NCBI RefSeq assembly: GCF_000482725.1
Contig: NZ_AXWP01000001.1
Location: 1-64,000 of the forward strand
Source: Psychromonas arctica DSM 14288
GTDB taxonomy: Bacteria; Pseudomonadota; Gammaproteobacteria; Enterobacterales; Psychromonadaceae
DNA length: 64,000 bases
Direction: 5' to 3'
The notes below the pieces were generated by a model. That model was given only the letters and a program-made list of their open reading frames with translations, made no database searches and was not told the origin of the DNA. Position 1 is the stretch's first letter, and every line of letters starts with the position of its first letter. A program made the translations under genes and the position numbers. This document shows, piece after piece, positions 19,827 through 28,188 of this stretch.

Positions 19827-21066
19827 GGCTATAAAAACTACCCCTCTTACAGCTACACAAATACAGCAAGCTAAACCAAAAGAGAAAGAATACAACTTAC
19901 TTGATGGTAATGGTCTTGCACTCAGAATTAAGCCTACTGGATCAAAGCTATGGCTATTTAACTACTATCGTCCTATTAGCAGAAAACGCGCTAATCTTAG
20001 CCTTGGGAAATATCCTGCACTTACCTTAGCAAAGGCAAGAGCAAAAGCAATCGAAGCGAGGGAACTACTTGCTGATGGAATTGATCCAAAAGAATATAGA
20101 GATAATACGTTAGCTGTTCAACAAGTAGAGTTAACCAATACTTTACAAGCTGTGTTCGACGATTGGTTCACTGTTAAGAAATCGAGCATCAAAGACCTTA
20201 CTGCTACCAAACTAAAACAACGTCTAGATAAATATATTCTTAGTCATTTAGGGAAATTCCCTATAAATGAAATCACAGCGCCTCAAGCAATTAAAATATT
20301 ACAACCCGTTGCTAACTTAGGAAAACTTGAGACTGTTGGTAGAGTTTGTCGTAATCTCAATGAGATAATGACCTTTGCTGTTAATACCGGAATTATTGAA
20401 CACAACAGACTAGCTGGGATTGGCAAAGCTTTTGCAACTGCAAAAGTAACTAACCAACCTTCATTAAAACCAGAAGAACTACCAGAGCTTTTAAATGCAC
20501 TAAATTACGCAAGTATAAAGCTAATCACTCGTTGCTTAATTGAATGGCAACTGCATACAATGACCCGCCCTTCTGAGACGGCTGGCGCACGTTGGGATGA
20601 AATTGACCGACAGCAGCAACTTTGGAACATTCCAGCAGAGCGAATGAAAAAAGGTAGGCCTCATACCGTTCCATTAACTAGTCAAACCTTAGCTTTATTA
20701 GAAACTATCGACTCTATTACAGGAGAATGTGAATACATTTTCCCAGCAGACAAAACAAATAAAAAACATATAAACAAACAAACGGCAAATAAAGCATTAG
20801 AGAGAATGGGTTTTAAAGGTCGTCAAACCTCCCATGGGCTTCGAGCTCTTGCGAGCACCACTTTAAACGAGCAAAGCTTTGATGTAGACGTAATAGAAGC
20901 TGCCCTTTCTCATGTAGACAAAGATAAAGTAAGAAGTGCTTACAACCGCACTGATTACCTTGAGCGTCGTAAGGTTGTAATGAGCTGGTGGAGTGAACAT
21001 ATTGAAAAAGCGTCTAAAGGTTCAAATTCTATTACTGGTTTAAAAGCGTTAAAAATTGCGAACTAA
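19825..21066 (+). CDS. P4-family tyrosine integrase
   Basis: 413 aa. The N-terminal DUF4102-type arm-binding domain (TPLTATQIQQAKPKEKEYNLLDGNGLALRIKPTGSKLW) is followed by the SAM-like core-binding domain and the catalytic domain. Catalytic residues are visible: Arg in MTRPSETAGARWDEID, HGLRALASTT (HxxR), a further His in ALSHVDK, and the Tyr nucleophile in VRSAYNRTDYLERR. It integrates and excises the 28-kb island at tRNA-Val. It is intact, reads away from the tRNA and has no adjacent excisionase; the AlpA-like gene at 41336-41566 may serve that role. Confidence 0.95.
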   Translation: MAIKTTPLTATQIQQAKPKEKEYNLLDGNGLALRIKPTGSKLWLFNYYRPISRKRANLSLGKYPALTLAKARAKAIEARELLADGIDPKEYRDNTLAVQQVELTNTLQAVFDDWFTVKKSSIKDLTATKLKQRLDKYILSHLGKFPINEITAPQAIKILQPVANLGKLETVGRVCRNLNEIMTFAVNTGIIEHNRLAGIGKAFATAKVTNQPSLKPEELPELLNALNYASIKLITRCLIEWQLHTMTRPSETAGARWDEIDRQQQLWNIPAERMKKGRPHTVPLTSQTLALLETIDSITGECEYIFPADKTNKKHINKQTANKALERMGFKGRQTSHGLRALASTTLNEQSFDVDVIEAALSHVDKDKVRSAYNRTDYLERRKVVMSWWSEHIEKASKGSNSITGLKALKIAN

Positions 21067-21474
21067 TGTCATCACCTTAAAAAGATATACGCAACTCCAC
21101 TTAGTGATGACGCCTAGCGGCGCATCAGCAATTCTCTTTGCAGACTCGGTTTCTAAACATTTTCTATCTGCTTTGACTTGATTAATAACATAATCTTTAA
21201 AAAATGAATTGTCATAATCTACTGTTGCGAAGCGATAAGTGCTCCGACGCATTATCATATCTTCAAATTTATCTTTTTCATCTTCACTCAAATCACTATT
21301 GTAGATAGTCTTTGCTGGCCATCAATCACAGTAAAAGAATCTATTTTTTCCTCAAAAAGAAAATGCCCAAAGTAATAAGGGCTTTGAGCGTTGCTTTTGC
21401 TATATTCATTAAGGTCATTTAGAAACACATCAATTTGAGTACTTTTTTGTTTACGCTTTAATTGAGGAGTTTAC
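21049..21474 (-). pseudogene. remnant of a DUF262 (GmrSD-like) gene
   Basis: Two reading frames together give a broken DUF262 N-terminal domain. From about 21474 down to 21280 the translation includes QIDVFLNDLNEY, PYYFGHFLFEEKIDSFTVIDGQQRLST, the diagnostic DGQQR nucleotide-binding motif, then a stop (TGA). A shifted frame continues as SDLSEDEKDKFEDMIM and STYRFATVDYDNSFFKDYVINQ. The N-terminus is interrupted by an in-frame stop near 21470 and the C-terminus is lost by the integrase end. DUF262 proteins are restriction enzymes of the GmrSD/BrxU type, so this is a dead defence gene. Confidence 0.75.
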
Positions 21475-21609
21475 CATGAATAGGCTCGTTGGTATGACGG
21501 TACAAATATTTTATTACCTGCGAGCATTTTTCTGATCGTTGATGCGGCTTCCATTCTTTATTTTCCTTTATGTCTATGAGTTAAATTCAGCTATAACCAT
21601 TAGAGCCCA
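21475..21609. other. short gap, no gene seen
   Basis: 135 bp between the DUF262 remnant and the stop of the JAB/MPN-like gene. No coding or RNA signal recognised. Confidence 0.4.
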
Positions 21610-22422
21610 TTACCATCGAGTTTCAGCTACATCCTTATTGCGGTATTCAGCAGAATTTCCTTCTGCTTTAAGACGACCAAAATCTTTCAGCAAGAGATCA
21701 AAAGATGAAAGGGCCTTGCAATCTAACTCAGTATCAATTGGAACGGGTAAAACCTGTTCAGATTCATAATCCTCATAATCTAAGCCGTAAGATTCAAACG
21801 CTGCGATTTCATTTTCAGATAACAATTCTGATGATTTATGTTCAAACACTTGAGCCTTTAGCCAAAACTTAATATTACCAAGTGAAAATTCAAATAGTTT
21901 TTTTTCCAAACGCCCATCTTTCTGGTCATTTACTCTATCCATAGAAAAAACTGTCATAACAAGTGCAATACTATATTGCTTCTTTCCAACAGTTATTTCT
22001 GGTCTAGCAACCTCACATCGATGGTCTCCATCAGAGAATCTAAATAATTTATATTTTCTGATGGAGTCTGGACCTTCAACTTTAAGAGCTCCACCTAAAC
22101 TTTCATTCTTAAGCCAGGGGTGCGTATGAAATGAACCAATGTATCCATAACCATCACCAAATGCAGAAGCAATATCTTTTTTTATTTTGAGAGATTCAGG
22201 GTTTCCCCATACGCTTCCTCGCTTCCTTTCCGCAGAAGTCTCAACAGACACATGCTCTATTTTACATTTGAACGGTGCATTTTTATTTACCGTTCCCCAA
22301 AGGTGAGCTATCGTTTCTACTGCAACTTCCTTCTTTCCATCATGCTTTATCGCATATGCTTCCATAGCCGCCATGACGAGTTCAAAAAGTGCACTTTTGT
22401 TCATCTGAATTGTTGCAGTCAT
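21610..22422 (-). CDS. JAB/MPN-like protein at the end of the defence operon
   Basis: 270 aa. The first 125 residues look like a JAB/Mov34 (JAMM) fold: a Glu at residue 36 in ETIAHLWGTV, then GYIGSFHTHPW with His99 and His101. The usual downstream S-x-x-D zinc ligand is not clear, so catalysis is uncertain. The C-terminal half (residues 150-270) is not recognised. It lies 48 bp after the kinase gene on the same strand, so it is probably the last gene of the operon. If active it would be an isopeptidase-like protease; in defence loci such domains process ubiquitin-like or effector proteins. Confidence 0.55.
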   Translation of the reverse strand: MTATIQMNKSALFELVMAAMEAYAIKHDGKKEVAVETIAHLWGTVNKNAPFKCKIEHVSVETSAERKRGSVWGNPESLKIKKDIASAFGDGYGYIGSFHTHPWLKNESLGGALKVEGPDSIRKYKLFRFSDGDHRCEVARPEITVGKKQYSIALVMTVFSMDRVNDQKDGRLEKKLFEFSLGNIKFWLKAQVFEHKSSELLSENEIAAFESYGLDYEDYESEQVLPVPIDTELDCKALSSFDLLLKDFGRLKAEGNSAEYRNKDVAETRW

Positions 22423-22470
22423 ACGTCATCTACCCTTTATCATTAGTAATTAAAAATATAATTATCACTA

Positions 22471-23949
22471 TCAAACAAACCCAAGCCGACGATACTTTTC
22501 AACCTGCTCGGTTCCCCAATCATCACTATTTACTTTTAAATAAACCTTCAGATATGCCAGGGCTTTCTCTGGTTGCCTCACCTGTTCATAAGCAAGTGCT
22601 AAACGTTTTAAAATATGCGCTCTACGTGGAAACTGTTTATTAAGACTGACTAACAGCTCTATCGCTTCATCATAGCGAGATTGCAAACCGCATACTGAAG
22701 CTTTCTTTAACAACATTTCAGGCTTAACAAGATCACCTCGAGTTTCAATATCTTCAATTATTTTATTAGCATTCAACACATCTTTTGTTTTTAAATAGGT
22801 ATTCAATGCAAGCTCTCTAAACTCAACACCCAACTCATTGTCTAACGATAAACAATCTTTGTTTTGCTTCAAAGCAGCAACACATTCAAAGTACCGAGCA
22901 CCACGATATAACGCTCTTAATTGAGCTAATAATGCATGGTAATCTTTACTTGAATCAAACTCAGCTTTAGCGACTTGTGCAGCCTCAACATATTTCTCAT
23001 CTTCAATCAAAGACATCGCACGTGTAGACCAATCACCTAGTTCAATACCCGACTCTGATGTCGCTATGCAAGGTTCAAAGTTCAGCTGAGCTATACGAAC
23101 AATTTTTAAATCAGATAGCACCTCATCAATATTTAACCAACGATCATTAGGTTCAATACTCAATGCCTTAGTTATAAATTGTTCCAGTTTTGGAGAAACA
23201 GTTTTGTTAAGCTCACTTGGATTTGCGTATGGAAGACTACGATATACAGCACTAGGCGTGTCATGCGGAGGCCGACCGGTAACAAGCTGATACATGAGAA
23301 CGCCCAGGCTATACATATCACCTCTGATCAACTCAAGAAAGCTACCTCGACGCTCAGAGCAATCTGCAAACTCAGGAGCTGAATACAAAACCGTACCACC
23401 ATTTTGACGACTGCGAGCGTAAATCTCTTCAGGTAACGCTGAGCTGCCAAAGTCTGTTAGCTTAACCTGATCACCACTAATTAAAATGTTGTGTGGTTTA
23501 AGGTCCCCATGAGAGACTGGCTTTTCTAAATCGGCTAGATGTTTAACACCCAGGAGAATTTGTTCGTAAATCTCGAAAATTTGTTTGTAGGTTTTGGCAA
23601 ATCCACTGTACTTATCTTCAAGAAGTTGCGCCAAACTCCTACTTGGAAAGTATTCCATTTCAATACCGTACCATTCTCTTTCAGGCGGAATGCGTCCCAT
23701 CCAGTAAATCTGAATAACATTGCTATGTGAGGGAGCATCGAGTAAATCATGCCCTTCTCGCAAGCTACTATCTGAAGCAGAGCAATCCTTGGGTATCTTA
23801 ACGGCTACAATTTCGTTATCTTCTAAACGCTGTGCGCGCCAGACCCAGCCATGAGTACCATCGCCGAGTTGCTCAAGTAATAAATAGCGGTCGCCTAACT
23901 TCATATCACTACTTGGCATGAAATAGTGTTTTCTTTTCGTCATCTTCAA
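22471..23949 (-). CDS. Ser/Thr protein kinase with C-terminal helical repeats
   Basis: 492 aa. Residues 17-290 form a Hanks-type kinase: glycine loop LGDGTHGWVW (about 27-36), catalytic Lys51 in VAVKIP, HGDLKPHN with Asp149, and DFG at 166-168, followed by GTVLYSAPE and GDMYSLGVLMYQL. Residues 310-490 are TPR-like helical repeats (YDEAIELLVSLNKQFPRRAHILKRLALAYEQ). No transmembrane segment. The start overlaps the stop of the nuclease-like gene in ATGA. In BREX/Pgl and MADS-type loci such kinases are essential defence components; here it presumably phosphorylates a partner from the same operon. Confidence 0.9.
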   Translation of the reverse strand: MKMTKRKHYFMPSSDMKLGDRYLLLEQLGDGTHGWVWRAQRLEDNEIVAVKIPKDCSASDSSLREGHDLLDAPSHSNVIQIYWMGRIPPEREWYGIEMEYFPSRSLAQLLEDKYSGFAKTYKQIFEIYEQILLGVKHLADLEKPVSHGDLKPHNILISGDQVKLTDFGSSALPEEIYARSRQNGGTVLYSAPEFADCSERRGSFLELIRGDMYSLGVLMYQLVTGRPPHDTPSAVYRSLPYANPSELNKTVSPKLEQFITKALSIEPNDRWLNIDEVLSDLKIVRIAQLNFEPCIATSESGIELGDWSTRAMSLIEDEKYVEAAQVAKAEFDSSKDYHALLAQLRALYRGARYFECVAALKQNKDCLSLDNELGVEFRELALNTYLKTKDVLNANKIIEDIETRGDLVKPEMLLKKASVCGLQSRYDEAIELLVSLNKQFPRRAHILKRLALAYEQVRQPEKALAYLKVYLKVNSDDWGTEQVEKYRRLGFV

Positions 23950-24551
23950 CCTCTTTCAATCACATCAACAAGTTTATGCACACCTTGTTTATCACACTCA
24001 AAAACAAAATTTAGCATGACTAACTGTTTAGGATTTGATCCTTCAACACGCTCGCCATTACCTAATAAAAAGCCTTGAGAAAATAATTCTTTTAGTGCCT
24101 GATGATCAGGCATTGTTTTTAAACCTGAAGTCCAATAAGCAAGAACTAACAACTCAGGTTGTAGTAACCAACGTCTATGAGCTAATAACAAGTTTTTCAC
24201 TTTACCAACGAGCTTTTCCTGATCCGACTTACTGCCGGAATAGCGCTCATATTCAACAACAAGCTTCGGTTGTTTACTTACTTTATCGAACCAAACAGCA
24301 TCTGAGCGAATATCGTGCTTAGCCCTGACTGCATACTGAAGGGGAGCAGGTATCTCTACTGCTCCAGAGAAACCAAGATGATGACCTAGCTGCATCCAAT
24401 AACTACATCCTAAGCTATGAATCAGAGTGTCCTCATCTTGGATACCCCAATCACTCAGCATAGGAAATGCACCTCTTACAAAAGCTTTATCGCCTGTTGC
24501 TTCGCTAATACGTGATAACAAGCTATTACTCACTAAAGCTACCCCAAACAT
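23946..24551 (-). CDS. small PD-(D/E)XK-like nuclease candidate
   Basis: 201 aa. Around residues 80-125 it has DIRSDAVWFDK...PKLVVEYERYSGSKSDQEKLVGKVKNLL. The order Asp, then a hydrophobic strand with E-x-E, then a Lys-rich helix resembles a PD-(D/E)XK core, with the usual K displaced. The rest is alpha/beta. It overlaps the HerA gene end by 26 bp and the kinase start by 4 bp, so it is tightly coupled to both. Not a family I can name; nuclease function is inferred from the motif and neighbours. Confidence 0.5.
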   Translation of the reverse strand: MFGVALVSNSLLSRISEATGDKAFVRGAFPMLSDWGIQDEDTLIHSLGCSYWMQLGHHLGFSGAVEIPAPLQYAVRAKHDIRSDAVWFDKVSKQPKLVVEYERYSGSKSDQEKLVGKVKNLLLAHRRWLLQPELLVLAYWTSGLKTMPDHQALKELFSQGFLLGNGERVEGSNPKQLVMLNFVFECDKQGVHKLVDVIERG

Positions 24552-26208
24552 TTAATACTTCCGGTGATTCACCACCATGCACCAACGCTTTAGGACCCAC
24601 TTTTACAAGCAATGGAGCAGGAATAGATCGCCCACAAATCAACGCTTCACCCGTTGATAAACTTGGTAACTCTTCCAAGTCAGCTTTGCTTACCATATCA
24701 GAAGCTTTAGTGATAAAACGCTGATCATCAGGGTTTTTAAGTCGCATAGTGATCAAAGTATTACATTGTGAAGTTACATCAGCATCTAGTTTCGATGGTC
24801 TCTGACTTACGATGCAGAACCCCACACCAAATTTACGACCTTCACCCGCTATTTTTTTAATAATTCGGTGACTTACCGCTTTACCACCCGCAGGAGCAAA
24901 GTTATGCCCTTCTTCATAAACTAAAAATGCCGGACGAGTTTTGTCTGTTTTACTTGAGGCCGCACGGAGAATCTCGCTAGATAACAAACCACAAATAACT
25001 TGTTTTGCTGTATCACTTAACCCTTGTAAGTCGACTACAACTAAACGGCCTTTCTTATCTGAAGGACGACCTATCATTTCATAGATATCTGTTGGCCCAG
25101 AAAGATCTGATGAGTAGAAGCTTTGTGCTTCATTCAATACTCGAGATAGTTTCATCGATGCAACAGCGGCAGAGCGACCATTTAATGCTTGCGCTTCTGC
25201 ACTGCTTAAATCATCCCAATTTTTTACTTCATCAATACCATCACCAAGGAAGTAGCGTAGTTTGTTAATATCTCTTGGCTCTACCGTTTCAACGGTGCGC
25301 CAATATCGAATTGCTACATCTAACACACGTTGTTGTGGTTCAGTTAATCCAGGGAGAATTTCAGAAATATCATCCATCTCAAACTTATCAAACTGTAATG
25401 CCAGCACATTATTTTTATTGGCGTATTTTTGTCTGAACGTGTCAATTTGAGGCGTATATATTTTAATACCCGCATCCGCTTTTTGAAGCTTCTCAAACAT
25501 TTTTTTGATTTCAGGTAGTGATTTAGCATCACGCTCATCTTCAGTGTCAAAATGATCGCCAAACTGTAAATTACCACCTTGCAATGCACGACCATATTCA
25601 CCATGAGGGTCAAATACAACAACTGTACCGTTGTTAAGTGCAACCAAACGCTCGATTACACGCCCAACAGTATAAGACTTACCAGAGCCCGTCATAGCCA
25701 AAATAGCCATATGTTCAGTAACAAGCTTATTGACATCTAAATAAACAGGTACAGTGTTTTCACCGTGTTCATAACCAACTAAGTTACCGATATGCAGACT
25801 GTTTTGTTCATTAAATTCGTAAAAATCACTTAAAAACTGGTAATCAACGGTCTCAACTTTAGAGCCTGGATCTAATGGTCTACGCGGGATCTTAATCTGA
25901 TTAGTTTCTGAATCTTTATAACCTACTAAATCAACAGTGGCATAAACATGCTCACCAGTAACCTCAGCACCCGGTAATAATTCAAGCTCTGAAACAGAGT
26001 TTCCAAAGCCCGAATTAAACAACATATTTGTACGTTTAATAGAGACGATACGGCCTAGTACATAAGTAACAGGCTCATCTTTTCGTTCTTGATGTCGAAT
26101 ACGTACAAACTCACCACGGCGTCCTGAAAATGAACTGTTTAGCACCATTTGTAAATTATGTGGTTCACCCGTGTTACCAACTAAGGTACCTAAAACTTGA
26201 TGTTTCAT
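24526..26208 (-). CDS. HerA-like hexameric ATPase
   Basis: 560 aa. An N-terminal beta-barrel HAS domain (LGTLVGNTGEPHNLQMVL...) is followed by the FtsK/HerA ATPase core: Walker A AMTGSGKSYTVGR (GSGKS 174-178), GTVVVFDPHGEYGRAL after it, Walker B around RLVVVDLQGL and AFLVYEEGHNFAP, and an arginine-finger-like GRKFGVGFCIVSQRPSKLD. HerA pumps DNA into a partner nuclease (NurA or others). The gene just upstream in the operon is NurA-like, supporting that pairing. Full length with no break. Confidence 0.93.
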   Translation of the reverse strand: MKHQVLGTLVGNTGEPHNLQMVLNSSFSGRRGEFVRIRHQERKDEPVTYVLGRIVSIKRTNMLFNSGFGNSVSELELLPGAEVTGEHVYATVDLVGYKDSETNQIKIPRRPLDPGSKVETVDYQFLSDFYEFNEQNSLHIGNLVGYEHGENTVPVYLDVNKLVTEHMAILAMTGSGKSYTVGRVIERLVALNNGTVVVFDPHGEYGRALQGGNLQFGDHFDTEDERDAKSLPEIKKMFEKLQKADAGIKIYTPQIDTFRQKYANKNNVLALQFDKFEMDDISEILPGLTEPQQRVLDVAIRYWRTVETVEPRDINKLRYFLGDGIDEVKNWDDLSSAEAQALNGRSAAVASMKLSRVLNEAQSFYSSDLSGPTDIYEMIGRPSDKKGRLVVVDLQGLSDTAKQVICGLLSSEILRAASSKTDKTRPAFLVYEEGHNFAPAGGKAVSHRIIKKIAGEGRKFGVGFCIVSQRPSKLDADVTSQCNTLITMRLKNPDDQRFITKASDMVSKADLEELPSLSTGEALICGRSIPAPLLVKVGPKALVHGGESPEVLNVWGSFSE

Positions 26209-27353
26209 TAAAACTCTCCGTCTAAATCAGATAACCAAATATCTTCTACTTCTCGTGATTTGAGTGCAGATTGAATATTGGATTTATAAAATTTCACAAA
26301 CTGGTCTAACTGTCGTAACTCTTGTTCTGCTAGCTGTATCGGTAATGGATAAGCTTTTTTCCCGCCAACCGCCATCAAACACATTAACTGCCCACACAAT
26401 TTATCTAACGCTTCAGCGTGCCACTCAGGCTCATCCCCCGCCAGCTGTACAAGGCGAATACCGGTGTTATTACCACCTTTAAAATGGAACCCAACCAAAC
26501 CATTTTCAGCGGCTGATTTAGGCTCTAATCGGGTTTGATTTTGTGACATACGAAAAGCAGCGGTCCGTGTAAAGCTACTTAAAATGCCATTAATGAAACG
26601 TTGTTCACCAATGCTACTCAGACCTTTAAGGTGACTAAGAATATCGCCAGCAGCTTGCTGATCGATGCCTTCACTGGATAATAACTGTTCCATGCCTTTA
26701 GGGGTTCTAAGGTCTTGCTTAGCAACATACAAGATCGCACCAAATTTCTCTGATGCGATGCCAGCCAAAATAGGACCAGAAGCATTCCAAGGATAAAGCT
26801 TTTCTTTATGTTCTTGCCAAAATTGATCGATTACAGATAAAGTCTGCTCATACGTTTTTCGATATTCAGCATGCTCAGGAGCATCTTTAAGAGGCGCCAT
26901 GTCTCGACCAAGAAATAATGGACAGTCCATTAAAATCAAATCAGCTGGCTGGTCACTTAACAAACGTTGCTCAGCCATTTGGTAAGCTTGGCGAATTTGA
27001 ATTAACGCCAAGCGTTTGGATTGATTAACAAAATCGATATCATCAAGCTCACATAAACTATCTTGCCCTGTAGTTGACACCGCATTATCTTGAATAGTGA
27101 GGTCTAAACTGACAGCAGCACTCGCATATAAAAAACCACCTAATGTTTTTTGAACTGCTGAACGGGTCGCGATACCTGCGACTTTAATGTTCAATGGATT
27201 AGGTCGCTCAACAGGCTTAACCAGGCCCGCTTCAACAAACAAAGGGGCAAGCTGTTCTATATCTCTTATTTGTTGTAATAATCGCCCCACCGTCCCAGGC
27301 ATATGCAATTGTGTTTGCACCGCTAAGGTTTGCGCTAAACTACGGTTACTCAT
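26208..27353 (-). CDS. NurA-like nuclease candidate
   Basis: 381 aa. I see a weak but ordered resemblance to the NurA domain: a strand with acidic residue (GFLYASAAVSLDLTI, about 90-105), ADLILMDCPLFLGRDMAP (about 150-170), GPILAGIASEKFGAILYVAK (about 205-225), and a C-terminal GKKAYPLPIQLAEQELRQLDQF segment like the NurA YP...L..A helix. NurA nucleases work with HerA, whose gene follows with a one-base overlap. Without profile search the assignment stays tentative; otherwise it is an uncharacterised defence-operon protein. Confidence 0.5.
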   Translation of the reverse strand: MSNRSLAQTLAVQTQLHMPGTVGRLLQQIRDIEQLAPLFVEAGLVKPVERPNPLNIKVAGIATRSAVQKTLGGFLYASAAVSLDLTIQDNAVSTTGQDSLCELDDIDFVNQSKRLALIQIRQAYQMAEQRLLSDQPADLILMDCPLFLGRDMAPLKDAPEHAEYRKTYEQTLSVIDQFWQEHKEKLYPWNASGPILAGIASEKFGAILYVAKQDLRTPKGMEQLLSSEGIDQQAAGDILSHLKGLSSIGEQRFINGILSSFTRTAAFRMSQNQTRLEPKSAAENGLVGFHFKGGNNTGIRLVQLAGDEPEWHAEALDKLCGQLMCLMAVGGKKAYPLPIQLAEQELRQLDQFVKFYKSNIQSALKSREVEDIWLSDLDGEF

Positions 27354-28186
27354 CCTGGCATCCTTTTTAATTCATCGGCATAGAGCTTATAAGGGCTTGC
27401 CACCAATGCAGCTAAGCCCTTTTCGGTCAATTCACCGTTTAAAAATAAACTATCGTCGATCAACTCAACCAACGCTAAATCTAACTCTTCTGATAATAAT
27501 CGAAATACACCTAAGCGCCCTACTCGTTGCACTAAACTATTAGCATCTTTAAAACTATGCCCATAAGCACAGCAGAGTAAAACGAGATGGTTCTCATTAA
27601 GCACTAACATTGCTTTATCAATGTCTAAAGTTGGCTCTTTAACTTGTCCTGCAATAACTGATAAACCAGCTAACCATGATTTCACTATTTCTGGAATATC
27701 AAGGCATGTGAGGGACCATAGTGGAAGCGAGGTGGCGACAAACACACCACCTGAAGAGTGAGGTTTATAGTAAAGAGTATTTAAACTATCATCGTTCCAA
27801 TTATGCGCATATTCAGAAGAAAACTGGTGAGACACAGCTTCAAACTGAAATCGAACTTCATCCGCTAAATTTTGTGCTAAACCATTAACAGAGGTAGTCT
27901 TATCATCATTTATGTTTTCAACTTGCCAATCTAATACATCGCTAAGCTCCCCCGTGTTAAAAGGAGGAATTAACAAAAGTGATCGACCAGAAGACTTAAG
28001 CCAAACCATTAAATTAGCTTGCTGTTCTGTACTATAAGTTTGCCACTCTAGGCCAAACATCATCAAGGCACCGTAAGCTGGCAGCGCACCATCACTATCT
28101 AACAGCTTAACTGGTAAATAGTCAGAGATAACAGCGCCTCGTCGATGGCTTGCAAGACCTCCGAATAGGTAGAATGTGGTTTCCAA
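27350..28186 (-). CDS. defence-operon protein, 278 aa, unknown
   Basis: No family recognised. The protein is soluble with alternating beta strands and helices (TFYLFGGLASHRRGAVISDYLPVKLLDSDGALP, then LMVWLKSSGRSLLLIPPFN). That resembles an adaptor or a Rossmann-like domain rather than a nuclease. It overlaps the NurA-like gene by 4 bp (ATGA) and starts 3 bp after the giant ATPase gene stops, so it is locked into the operon and probably part of the complex. No catalytic motif is visible. Confidence 0.7.
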   Translation of the reverse strand: METTFYLFGGLASHRRGAVISDYLPVKLLDSDGALPAYGALMMFGLEWQTYSTEQQANLMVWLKSSGRSLLLIPPFNTGELSDVLDWQVENINDDKTTSVNGLAQNLADEVRFQFEAVSHQFSSEYAHNWNDDSLNTLYYKPHSSGGVFVATSLPLWSLTCLDIPEIVKSWLAGLSVIAGQVKEPTLDIDKAMLVLNENHLVLLCCAYGHSFKDANSLVQRVGRLGVFRLLSEELDLALVELIDDSLFLNGELTEKGLAALVASPYKLYADELKRMPG

Positions 28187-28188
28187 AG

